DNA of 64,000 bases from an uncultured Tenacibaculum sp. Lineage in GTDB: Bacteria; Bacteroidota; Bacteroidia; Flavobacteriales; Flavobacteriaceae. How positions within the stretch are numbered: the stretch's first letter is position 1; every line of letters begins with the position of its first letter. The stretch is taken from positions 89,870-153,869 of the forward strand of contig CANLQH010000004.1 of the NCBI GenBank assembly GCA_947493285.1, written 5' to 3'. This document shows positions 24,330 to 32,978 of this stretch, piece after piece. Both the position numbers and the translations under genes were made by a program. A model generated the notes under the pieces. The model worked only from the letters and a program-made list of their open reading frames with translations. It did not search any database and was not told where the DNA came from.

Positions 24330-27149
24330 TTGAAACACTTAAAACTCCTCTTCTTATTTCTTTTACTGTACTGTTTACATACAACAGCGCAAACCAATTC
24401 AATTGAAATAAACGCAAAATTAGATGTTGAAAACGATCTATTACACATTCAACAAAAAACAGTTTATTTCAATAATTCCTCTTCTAATCTTACAAGCTTT
24501 TTCTTACATAATTGGGCTAATAGTTATAAAAACAATAATACTCCTTTAGGTAAACGATTTATTGACGATTATAGAAAAGATTTCTATTTTTCTGATGTAA
24601 AAGATCGCGGGTATTCTAAAATTAAAAATCTAACTGTAAACTTTGAACAGGTTTCTTTTAAAGAGAAAAAAAATCAACCTGATATAATTGAAGTACTCCT
24701 AAACAAAACTTTACTTCCTAAAGATAGTTTGGTTTTATCTACAACATATACCATAAAAATTCCTAACGGAAAATATACCGGATACGGAAAAACTAAAAAT
24801 GGTTATCATTTACGTTTTTGGAATATAGTACCAGCTATTTTTAAAGAAAAATGGCAAACAATGAGCAATTTAAATCTTAATGATTTATATCAAGAACCTG
24901 CTAATTACAGCATAAACATTGATGTTCCTAAAAACTACACTGTTGAAAGCAATCTATATCAATACAAAACAAAAAGAGAAAATGATATCAATTACTTTCT
25001 TATTGGAACAAAGAAAAAAGATATTATCCTAAACATAAGTACTCAAGGAAGGTTCACCTCTTTTAAAATCAAAAACAAAGAAATTAAAACCGATGCTTAC
25101 ATAAAGAGTATCCCAAATAAAGTAACTACAGAAATAATTAATCAACAAATTAATTTTATTGAAAGTTATTTAGGAAAACACCCGCTTCCTGAAATTTTTG
25201 TGGATGCAAGAACTGCAAATAAAAATTCATCTCATGAAATTTACGGGTTACCAAGTTGGTTAAAACCATTTCCTAAAAACTTTAGATGGGAAATAAAATT
25301 TTTTAAAGCTCTAACTCAAAAATATACAGACGACGTATTTACAGTAAATAAAAGAACAAACTACTGGCTTATAGATGGATTACAAACTTTTTTAATGATG
25401 GAATACATTAAAAAACATCATCCTAATGTAACTGTTTTAGGAAAGTATTCTAAATACTGGCCTATTAGAATTTACAATATTTCTAAATTAAAACAGAACG
25501 ATAAATTCGCTTTTGTTTATCAATTTAGTGCTCGTAAGTTTTACGATCAAGCTTTAAACATTCCTTCAGATTCTCTTTCTAATTTTAATAGAAGAATTGT
25601 AAGTAAATACAAAGCAGGTTTGGGTTTACTATATCTTCAAGATTACCTAGGTGATGATATTTTAAAAAAATCAATAAAAGAATTTTATACAGCAACAAAC
25701 TTCAAAACAAGTAATAGTAATGTTTTTGAAAATATCCTTAGAAAAAATACATCAAAAAATTTAGATTGGTTTTTTAACGACTACATTAAAACAAGTAAAA
25801 AGATTGATTATAAAATTAAAAAAGTAAAGTATTCAAAAAATAAAGATTCACTAGAAGTTACGATTAAAAACAAAAGAAATTTTTCTGCTCCTGTTGCTTT
25901 ATATGGAATTCATAAAAAGAAAATAAAATATAAAACCTGGATAGACGGAACAGATTCCACCAAAACCATTAAAATTAAAAGAGGTGATTTTAATAAGCTT
26001 GCATTAAATTACGAAAACATTTATCCTGAATACAACTCATTAGATAATTTTAGAAACGTAAATAATAGTTTAATTAATAAACCATTACAATTTCGCTTCT
26101 TTAAAGATGTAGAAAACCCATATTACAATCAACTTTTTTATTATCCAGATTTAAAATACAATTTATATGACGGACTTATACTTGGTGTAAATATTAATAA
26201 TAGATCAGTCGTTAATCATAATTTTGAATTCAGTTTAACACCTAATTACAGTACAAAAAGTCAAAATTTTACAGGTTCATATTCATTTGCTTATAATCAC
26301 TTTTTTAAGGAATCTAGTATTTACAAAATACGATATGGATTTGCCGGAAGCAATTTTCATTATGCTCCCGAATTAGAGTACAACACATTTACTCCTTTTA
26401 CTAGTATCCAATTTAGAAGAAATAGCCTTAGAGATAACGGAATAAAACTTTTATTAGCAAGATTAATTAGAGTAGATAAAGAGCTAGTGTCTAACGCTAT
26501 TAAACAAGAAAATGACAAATACAATGTTTTTAATTTAAGGTATATACATTCTAAGTTTGATGCAATTAATAGAACATTGTACGCTGTAAATACTGAGTTT
26601 CATTCAAAATTTACAAAAATAACTACAGATATCCGCTATCGAAGATTCTTTAAAGCTGATAAAAGTTATGATATCCGATTTTTTGGCGGTTATTTTTTAT
26701 CAAACAAAACAGATGGCGACTATTTTAGCTTCGGATTAAATCGCGGATCTGACTATTTATTTGAACAAAACTTATTTGGGCGATCAGAAAACGAAGGAAT
26801 TTTTAGTCAACAATTCGTTGTAGGTCAAGGTGGATTTAAATCTAAATTTAGCAAACCTCACTTTTCTAATCAATTAATTACTTCGCTAAATACAAGTTTT
26901 ACAATTTGGAAATCATTTGAATTGTATAATGATTTTGCTATGTTAAAAAGCAAAAATACTTCACCTCAGTATTTTTACGAAAACGGAATCCGACTAAATT
27001 TTCTGCCTAATATTTTCGAATTCTACTTTCCTATTTACACAAATGAAGGATTTGAGGTTACAAAACAAAGATATCCTTCAAAAGTTAGATTTATCATAAC
27101 CACAGACATCGACCGAATCTATAATTTTTTTAGAAGAGGATTATTATAG
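24330..27149 (+). CDS. M1 aminopeptidase-like secreted protein, apparently lacking zinc ligands
   Basis: The 939-residue product starts at TTG with a signal peptide (residues 1-20, LLFLFLLLYCLHTTAQ). Residues about 20-500 follow the M1 peptidase layout: beta-rich N-domain, then a helical domain with WLIDGLQTFLMMEYI where active enzymes have the NEG(L/F) region. I cannot find HExxH; the expected helix reads FKALTQKYTDDVF. Residues about 600-939 are rich in alternating aromatic strands and may form an outer-membrane beta-barrel. It may be a non-catalytic surface or assembly protein. The M1 relation is from pattern reading only. Confidence 0.55.
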   Translation: MKHLKLLFLFLLLYCLHTTAQTNSIEINAKLDVENDLLHIQQKTVYFNNSSSNLTSFFLHNWANSYKNNNTPLGKRFIDDYRKDFYFSDVKDRGYSKIKNLTVNFEQVSFKEKKNQPDIIEVLLNKTLLPKDSLVLSTTYTIKIPNGKYTGYGKTKNGYHLRFWNIVPAIFKEKWQTMSNLNLNDLYQEPANYSINIDVPKNYTVESNLYQYKTKRENDINYFLIGTKKKDIILNISTQGRFTSFKIKNKEIKTDAYIKSIPNKVTTEIINQQINFIESYLGKHPLPEIFVDARTANKNSSHEIYGLPSWLKPFPKNFRWEIKFFKALTQKYTDDVFTVNKRTNYWLIDGLQTFLMMEYIKKHHPNVTVLGKYSKYWPIRIYNISKLKQNDKFAFVYQFSARKFYDQALNIPSDSLSNFNRRIVSKYKAGLGLLYLQDYLGDDILKKSIKEFYTATNFKTSNSNVFENILRKNTSKNLDWFFNDYIKTSKKIDYKIKKVKYSKNKDSLEVTIKNKRNFSAPVALYGIHKKKIKYKTWIDGTDSTKTIKIKRGDFNKLALNYENIYPEYNSLDNFRNVNNSLINKPLQFRFFKDVENPYYNQLFYYPDLKYNLYDGLILGVNINNRSVVNHNFEFSLTPNYSTKSQNFTGSYSFAYNHFFKESSIYKIRYGFAGSNFHYAPELEYNTFTPFTSIQFRRNSLRDNGIKLLLARLIRVDKELVSNAIKQENDKYNVFNLRYIHSKFDAINRTLYAVNTEFHSKFTKITTDIRYRRFFKADKSYDIRFFGGYFLSNKTDGDYFSFGLNRGSDYLFEQNLFGRSENEGIFSQQFVVGQGGFKSKFSKPHFSNQLITSLNTSFTIWKSFELYNDFAMLKSKNTSPQYFYENGIRLNFLPNIFEFYFPIYTNEGFEVTKQRYPSKVRFIITTDIDRIYNFFRRGLL

Positions 27150-27234
27150 ATACTTCAATAATTTTCATTTTTTTTCTATTTTTTTGAAGATAATTCAGTA
27201 AAAATTGGAATTTTTAAATTTCAACTAAAAAAAC

Positions 27235-27242
27235 TATCTTTG
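27235..27242 (+). promoter_or_regulatory. Promoter -7 box for the E1 dehydrogenase gene
   Basis: TATCTTTG matches TAnnTTTG exactly, 19 bp before the start. The nearest TTG upstream (27205-27207) is 27 bp away, longer than the usual spacing of about 17-23. Confidence 0.5.
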
Positions 27243-27260
27243 TAACCATACCAAAAATAG

Positions 27261-29720
27261 ATGATTATGACGCAAAAGACCGAAGTAGCTAACACTCAAC
27301 AACTTTCTTTTCAAGATTTCAAAAATGAAGTTTTAAACGATTATAGAATTGCTCGTATCAGTAGAGAATGTAGTTTACTAGGACGAAGAGAAGTTTTAAC
27401 AGGTAAAGCGAAATTTGGAATTTTTGGTGATGGTAAAGAAGTACCACAATTGGCAATGGCAAAAGCTTTTCAAAATGGTGATTTTCGTTCAGGTTATTAC
27501 CGTGATCAAACTTTTATGATGGCTATTGATCAATTAACACCTCAACAATTTTTTGCAGGGTTGTATGCGCATACAGATATTGAGATCGAACCAATGTCTG
27601 CAGGTCGTCAAATGGGAGGGCATTTTGCTACACATTCAATTGATGAAAATGGAAATTGGAAAAACTTAACTGCTCAGAAAAATTCATCTGCAGATATTTC
27701 TCCAACAGCAGGTCAAATGCCACGTTTATTAGGTTTAGCTCAGGCTTCTAAAATTTATAGAAATGTTGAAGGTTTAGAAAACTTCACAAATTTTTCAAAT
27801 AAAGGTAACGAAGTAGCTTGGGGTACCATTGGTAATGCTAGTACAAGTGAAGGTTTATTCTTCGAAACTATTAATGCTGCAGGAGTTTTACAAGTTCCTA
27901 TGGTAATGAATGTTTGGGATGATGAGTACGGAATCTCGGTACACGCAAAACATCAAACTACTAAAGAAAGTATTTCTGAAATTTTAAAAGGGTTCCAGAA
28001 AGAAAACGATACAAACGGATATGAAATTTTTGTAGTAAATGGTTGGGATTATGTTCAACTGATAGATACTTATAATAAAGCTTCAAAAATTGCTAGAGAG
28101 CAACATATTCCAGTTTTAATTCATGTAAAAGAATTAACACAACCTCAAGGTCATTCAACTTCTGGTTCACACGAAAGATATAAATCTCCAGAGCGTTTAC
28201 AATGGGAACAAGATTTCGACTGTATAACTCAAATGCGTAAGTGGATTTTAGAATTTGAATTACAAGATGAAAATGGTGATACTTTAAAGTTTATTGATTC
28301 TGAAGAAGAATTAATTAAAATAGAAAAAGAGTCTAAAAAAGAAGTTAGTATAGCAAAGCGTGCTGCTTGGAGCGCTTTTACTAATGAGATAAAAGCTGAA
28401 GTTGCTTTAGCAATTGAATTATTAGAAAGAGTAGCTCAAAAAAGTAATAACGGGTCATTTATTACTAAATATAAAAACGATTTAGCTACTATCGATGAAC
28501 CTATTCGTAAAGATATTTTAGTAGCTGCACGTAAAAGTTTACGTTATTTAAAAGATGAAAACTTTGTGGAAAAAATTGAATTACAGAACTTCATAAAATC
28601 ATCTATTGATAATGCTGCTGTAAAATATTCTGCTCATTTATTAAGCGAAACAGAGCAAGCCACACAAAATGTTGCTGCAGAATTACCTACATATGCTTCT
28701 GAAAAGAACATGGTAGATGCACGTATTATTATGCGTGATAATTTTGATGCTATTTTTAGCAAATATCCAGAAACCTTAATCTTTGGTGAAGACGCTGGTT
28801 ATATTGGTGATGTAAACCAAGGATTAGAAGGCTTACAAGAAAAGCATGGGGAATTAAGAGTTTCAGATGTTGGAATTCGTGAAGCTACTATTTTAGGGCA
28901 AGGTATTGGAATGGCTATGCGTGGCTTACGTCCGATCGCTGAAATTCAGTATTTAGACTACTTATTATATGCTTTACAAATTATGAGTGACGATTTAGCA
29001 ACACTTCGTTACCGTACATTTGGCAAGCAAAAAGCTCCATTGATTATTCGTACTCGCGGACACCGTTTAGAAGGTATTTGGCATTCTGGTTCACCAATGG
29101 GAGGAATTATAAACAATATTAGAGGTATTCATGTTTTAGTTCCTAGAAATATGACTAAAGCTGCTGGATTCTATAATACTTTATTAGAAGGAGATGATCC
29201 TGCTTTAGTAGTAGAATGTTTAAATGGTTATCGTTTAAAAGAAGAGTTACCAACTAACTTAGGTGAATTTAAAACACCTATCGGGGTTGTAGAAACCATA
29301 AAAGAAGGAACTGATATTACCATTATATCATACGGTTCAACCTTAAGAATTGTAGAAGAATCTGCTAAAGATTTAGCTCAAGTTGGTATTGATGTTGAAA
29401 TTGTAGATGCTCAAAGTTTATTACCTTTCGATATAAATCACGATACAGTAAAATCGGTTGCTAAAACAAATCGTTTATTGGTAGTTGATGAAGATGTTCC
29501 TGGAGGAGCTTCAGCATATTTACTACAAGAAATTGTTGAAAACCAAAACGGATATAAGCATTTAGATAGCAAGCCAGAAACTTTGACAGCAAAAGCACAT
29601 AGACCTGCTTATGGTACAGATGGAGACTATTTTTCTAAACCATCTGCTGAAGATATTTTTGAAAAAGTTTACGAGATTATGCACGAAGCTAATCCTACTA
29701 AATTTAAGAGCTTATACTAA
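27261..29720 (+). CDS. Alpha-ketoacid dehydrogenase E1, alpha and beta subunits fused
   Basis: The 819-residue product joins an E1-alpha half (residues about 20-400) and an E1-beta half (about 475-815). The alpha half shows the thiamine diphosphate region with GTIGNASTSEGLFFETINAA and QPQGHSTSGSHERYKS. The beta half shows IFGEDAGYIGDVNQGLEGL, VGIREATILGQGIGMAMRGL and EDVPGGASAYLL. It fits the branched-chain 2-oxoacid (2-oxoisovalerate) dehydrogenase E1 of Bacteroidota, feeding acyl groups to a lipoylated E2. lpdA at 53760 would supply E3. Substrate is inferred, not shown. Confidence 0.9.
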   Translation: MIMTQKTEVANTQQLSFQDFKNEVLNDYRIARISRECSLLGRREVLTGKAKFGIFGDGKEVPQLAMAKAFQNGDFRSGYYRDQTFMMAIDQLTPQQFFAGLYAHTDIEIEPMSAGRQMGGHFATHSIDENGNWKNLTAQKNSSADISPTAGQMPRLLGLAQASKIYRNVEGLENFTNFSNKGNEVAWGTIGNASTSEGLFFETINAAGVLQVPMVMNVWDDEYGISVHAKHQTTKESISEILKGFQKENDTNGYEIFVVNGWDYVQLIDTYNKASKIAREQHIPVLIHVKELTQPQGHSTSGSHERYKSPERLQWEQDFDCITQMRKWILEFELQDENGDTLKFIDSEEELIKIEKESKKEVSIAKRAAWSAFTNEIKAEVALAIELLERVAQKSNNGSFITKYKNDLATIDEPIRKDILVAARKSLRYLKDENFVEKIELQNFIKSSIDNAAVKYSAHLLSETEQATQNVAAELPTYASEKNMVDARIIMRDNFDAIFSKYPETLIFGEDAGYIGDVNQGLEGLQEKHGELRVSDVGIREATILGQGIGMAMRGLRPIAEIQYLDYLLYALQIMSDDLATLRYRTFGKQKAPLIIRTRGHRLEGIWHSGSPMGGIINNIRGIHVLVPRNMTKAAGFYNTLLEGDDPALVVECLNGYRLKEELPTNLGEFKTPIGVVETIKEGTDITIISYGSTLRIVEESAKDLAQVGIDVEIVDAQSLLPFDINHDTVKSVAKTNRLLVVDEDVPGGASAYLLQEIVENQNGYKHLDSKPETLTAKAHRPAYGTDGDYFSKPSAEDIFEKVYEIMHEANPTKFKSLY

Positions 29721-30991
29721 TTAGATTTTCTCAATAAATTATTACCTATTGCGCACTGTAAACAACGTTTCTTTGCGCAATAGTTGTTTTTAAGCTCTAA
29801 TAAAGCTTGACTTTCAAACGCATTATTTGCTTTTATTTTTAAATCTGAGAATTTCGAAATAATTGAATTCTTCTCTGGTTTAAATTGCTGAATCAACTTT
29901 AATATTTTTTCTTGATCTTCCTCTCCTCTACTTTTACAATAAACAAACTTTAATGGAATGACTGTATTGATTAACAACAAATCAATAAACGATTTTGTGA
30001 GTTTTTTTGTTGATTTTTTAGATTCTGTTTCAAACGTATAATGTGTTTTCCAAAAATCGTTAACCTCAACAGATAATAACCTATAAAAATCTTCTAATTT
30101 TTCTAACTCCATCAACTTCGAAAACAAATTTTGATGCTTATGGAGTAACGCAACCAACTGTGCTAATCTTATGGTTGGAAAATTATTTGGTCGCATTCTA
30201 AAAAATTGAAAGCCATTAGCAATAACATGCAAGCTATATTTATGTTGTAAATATTTGTACTCTTTCTTTAATTGTAATTGATCTACATTTTGAACATCTC
30301 CATCTAAAAATCCTGCTTGCCCAAACAACAGAGCTTCTAACTGTAATTTATTAAATCGAACCTTTCTTAAAATTGAAAATTCAAAAGAAGTAGCTAATTG
30401 CAAAAACGCTTCTCCGTTCACTTTTAACCCAAAGTTTTTAGCTAATAACTGAAACAATACAGCTTCATAATCATTATTCGATTGTTCTAATAATTCTTTA
30501 ATTAAAACAGACTTACTTTCTAATCGCTCAAAATATAATCGCTCTAACCAATTTTTTATCACAAAAACATCAACTTCTTTAATCTGATTTTCACAAGGAA
30601 TCCAACGTTGTTGTTTAGAAAATAAATTATGATAATTACCTAGCAATTCTTTGCTCACAAAATGCTTCAATTCTAAAGTTGGTATTGGTTTATTATTTTT
30701 CATAAACACATCTACATCATTACTCCAAACTACATGTAAAATTACTGCGTCGTAATTTTCATCTTCTTCATGTTTGTGTAAATACCAATCTGAAGAGTTT
30801 ATATGAATTTCAACATTCCCAACCCATAATTGATCATTAATTTTTATTTGAGAATTTAAAAAATCTGGTCCTGAGTTTTTATTATAATCACCCGATTTTA
30901 GAACTTGTACATCTTCATTCTTGTTTGTTTTTAATGCGTTTACATCAAACAATTTGTATTGCCATAAAAAATGTAGAAATTCTTCTTTCAT
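29717..30991 (-). CDS. DUF2851 family protein
   Basis: The 424-residue product matches the Bacteroidota family DUF2851: the N-terminal MKEEFLHFLWQYKLFD, the GPDFLNSQIKINDQLWVGNVEIHI block near residue 40, and a C-terminal Cys motif (CAKKRCLQCAIGNN). The last part could bind a metal. The family has no established function. It runs convergently with the E1 gene and overlaps its end by 4 bp, so no terminator fits between them. Confidence 0.85.
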   Translation of the reverse strand: MKEEFLHFLWQYKLFDVNALKTNKNEDVQVLKSGDYNKNSGPDFLNSQIKINDQLWVGNVEIHINSSDWYLHKHEEDENYDAVILHVVWSNDVDVFMKNNKPIPTLELKHFVSKELLGNYHNLFSKQQRWIPCENQIKEVDVFVIKNWLERLYFERLESKSVLIKELLEQSNNDYEAVLFQLLAKNFGLKVNGEAFLQLATSFEFSILRKVRFNKLQLEALLFGQAGFLDGDVQNVDQLQLKKEYKYLQHKYSLHVIANGFQFFRMRPNNFPTIRLAQLVALLHKHQNLFSKLMELEKLEDFYRLLSVEVNDFWKTHYTFETESKKSTKKLTKSFIDLLLINTVIPLKFVYCKSRGEEDQEKILKLIQQFKPEKNSIISKFSDLKIKANNAFESQALLELKNNYCAKKRCLQCAIGNNLLRKSN

Positions 30992-31028
30992 AACCGTAAA
31001 TTAGCAATTCTTTTACGACTATTAAGAT

Positions 31029-31856
31029 ATGAAAAATTTCACTAAATCACTTTTCATCAGCGGATTCCCTGTTGTTGCATTAATCATTTTTGTAAAAACA
31101 ATTATTGATGCTAATTTCAACATTAGCAATATTGGTATATTAATCTCATCAATTACCATTGTTGTATTTTTTAGTATGCTTTTTATAAAACCTGTTGCAA
31201 GAACAACTAAAACATTAACCTTTTATTCAACTTTAATTGTAATCGGGCTAGCTTTAAATCTTTTTAATTTTGAGCAAAGATCATTGCTTATTTCGGTTGG
31301 ATTAGCTTTAGGCTGGTTAGCTTATTTAACTTGGTATTCTTCTTTTAATTCAAGAGATACTTCTGTTTTAGATTTTGGAAAAACACTTCCTAATTTCACG
31401 CTAGAAAATGGAGATAAAAAAGAAGTTTCTCTAAGTGATTTGTCTGGTGATTTTAAAATTTTTATATTCTATCGTGGTAATTGGTGCCCTTTATGTATGG
31501 CACAAATAAAAGAGGTGGTAAATGAATATAAAGAACTTGATAAACGAAATGCGGACATGGTTTTGGTGAGTTCTCAACCCCATAAGTTCACTAAAAGTTT
31601 AGCTAAGAAACATAAAGTCCCTTTTCATTTTTTAGTTGACTCAGAAAACAAAGTTGCTAAGCAAATAGGAATTCTTCATGAAAACGGATTACCAGCAGGA
31701 TTTCAAATTTTAGGTTATGAATCTGATGTGGTATTACCCACTGTAATTATTACTGATAAAAACAATAAAATTATTTTCGCTGATTTAACTGATAATTATC
31801 GTGTGCGACCAGAACCTGCAACATTTATCAAAATAATTGACAATTATAAAGGTTAA
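31029..31856 (+). CDS. Membrane-anchored peroxiredoxin/thioredoxin-like protein
   Basis: The 275-residue product has three to four N-terminal membrane spans (residues about 8-105) and a C-terminal AhpC/TSA-type redoxin domain from residue about 120 (LPNFTLENGDKKEVSLSDL). The active site is FYRGNWCPLCMAQIKEV, with a CxxC. Such proteins reduce peroxides or disulfides at the outer face of the inner membrane, though the partner is unknown. It is divergent from DUF2851 with only 37 bp between the starts, so promoters must overlap. Confidence 0.82.
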   Translation: MKNFTKSLFISGFPVVALIIFVKTIIDANFNISNIGILISSITIVVFFSMLFIKPVARTTKTLTFYSTLIVIGLALNLFNFEQRSLLISVGLALGWLAYLTWYSSFNSRDTSVLDFGKTLPNFTLENGDKKEVSLSDLSGDFKIFIFYRGNWCPLCMAQIKEVVNEYKELDKRNADMVLVSSQPHKFTKSLAKKHKVPFHFLVDSENKVAKQIGILHENGLPAGFQILGYESDVVLPTVIITDKNNKIIFADLTDNYRVRPEPATFIKIIDNYKG

Positions 31857-31915
31857 ATTGATTGAACCATCAATTTTTACAATTATTAAACATTTATCAT
31901 TCTTAAAAGCAATTG

Positions 31916-31923
31916 TATTTTTG
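31916..31923 (+). promoter_or_regulatory. Promoter -7 box for the nitroreductase gene
   Basis: TATTTTTG matches TAnnTTTG, 21 bp before the ATG. No good -33 TTG is evident. Confidence 0.5.
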
Positions 31924-31944
31924 TTGCTTAAATAAATTCAAAAG

Positions 31945-32574
31945 ATGAATAGTATAGAAAGTTTACAATGGCGTTATGCTGTTAAAAAATTCGACGAAAA
32001 TAAATCACTTTCAGCAACTCAAATAAATACTTTAAAAGAAGCTTTTAATTTAACAGCTACTTCATACGGGCTACAACCTTTGAAAATGGTTGTAATTAAA
32101 AACAAAGAACTACAACAAAAATTAGTAGAGCATTCTTGGAATCAAGTACAAGTAGCACAAGCTTCCCATGTATTGGTTATCTGTATTCCAAAAAGCTACA
32201 CTCAAAAAGAAGTAGAAAATTATTTCGATTTAGTTAAAGAAATTAGAAATACTCCTGATGAGATTTTAGCTCCGTTTAAAAAAATGCTTACAGACTCTAT
32301 TGCTAGTAAAACACAAGAAGAATTAAGTATTTGGAATAAAAATCAAGCTTATATAGCTTTAGGTAATTTAATGACTGTTGCAGCAAATGAGCAAATAGAC
32401 TCTTGCCCGATGGAAGGGTTTGTTCCTGAGAAATACGATGAAATTTTAGAGCTAGACAAACACAATTTAACATCAGTTTTAGTGTTACCAGTTGGTTTTA
32501 GAGCCGTAGATGATTATATGAAAGATTTAAAAAAAGTTCGTAAAAAAACTGAAGAAGTTATTATTGAAATGTAA
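31945..32574 (+). CDS. Nitroreductase-family NAD(P)H-dependent flavoprotein
   Basis: The 209-residue product starts with the family pattern ESLQWRYAVKKFDENKSLS and includes FNLTATSYGLQPLKMVVI (FMN phosphate region) and the C-terminal LPVGFRAVDDYMKDLKKVRK. It fits the NfsB-like FMN oxidoreductases that reduce quinones, nitroaromatics or similar. The physiological substrate is not deducible. It appears monocistronic. Confidence 0.9.
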   Translation: MNSIESLQWRYAVKKFDENKSLSATQINTLKEAFNLTATSYGLQPLKMVVIKNKELQQKLVEHSWNQVQVAQASHVLVICIPKSYTQKEVENYFDLVKEIRNTPDEILAPFKKMLTDSIASKTQEELSIWNKNQAYIALGNLMTVAANEQIDSCPMEGFVPEKYDEILELDKHNLTSVLVLPVGFRAVDDYMKDLKKVRKKTEEVIIEM

Positions 32575-32641
32575 TCTATAATTTACATTTTTCCCATACA
32601 TATTTTATGGTTTTTTAGAGCCCTTATTATTTTTAAGAGAT

Positions 32642-32649
32642 TAAATTTG
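32642..32649 (+). promoter_or_regulatory. Promoter -7 box for the orphan peptide gene
   Basis: TAAATTTG matches TAnnTTTG, 20 bp before the orphan precursor start. A T-rich tract (32611-32616) could serve as a poor -33 element. The pseudoknot element found in the main cluster is absent here. Confidence 0.45.
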
Positions 32650-32669
32650 AGAAACTTAAAACTAAAATT

Positions 32670-32834
32670 ATGTTAAAGAACATTTCAAATTTAGGCACTA
32701 CCTTAAATAATAACGAGTTAAAAAACATTAATGGCTCTAGCCGTTTAGAAATTTGTAATTTTGAAGGTGCTCCTATTGTTTGTAGAGTTGGGCATTGCGT
32801 TTTGAATGCGAATGGTTATTGGGGATGTTTATAA
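32670..32834 (+). CDS. Orphan leader peptide precursor (cluster precursor 12, Gly-Ser site)
   Basis: A 54-residue precursor 9 kb from the main cluster. The leader MLKNISNLGTTLNN then NELKNINGS keeps the spacing and pattern (SNLGxxLNxxExKxING) of the cluster leaders but ends in Gly-Ser instead of Gly-Gly. The 31-residue core has four Cys (core positions 6, 15, 20, 30) and ends YWGCL. It has its own promoter box and terminator. It could be processed in trans by the C39 exporter, since C39 peptidases accept small second residues; that is inference. Confidence 0.75.
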   Translation: MLKNISNLGTTLNNNELKNINGSSRLEICNFEGAPIVCRVGHCVLNANGYWGCL

Positions 32835-32870
32835 TCTCAATACTTACTATTCAAAATTATTAAAATTAAT

Positions 32871-32900
32871 AAAGCGAACTTCGGTTCGCTTTTCTTTTTA
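32871..32900 (+). terminator. Terminator after the orphan peptide gene
   Basis: A 9-bp stem (AAAGCGAAC / GTTCGCTTT) closed by the stable C(TTCG)G tetraloop, followed by TCTTTTT. It supports the orphan peptide as a real, separate transcription unit. Confidence 0.9.
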
Positions 32901-32978
32901 CTCATTATACCACACATTTTACATATTATAAATTACGAATAAGAAATTTAGTACATTCGTAATTCATAATTTAACTGT

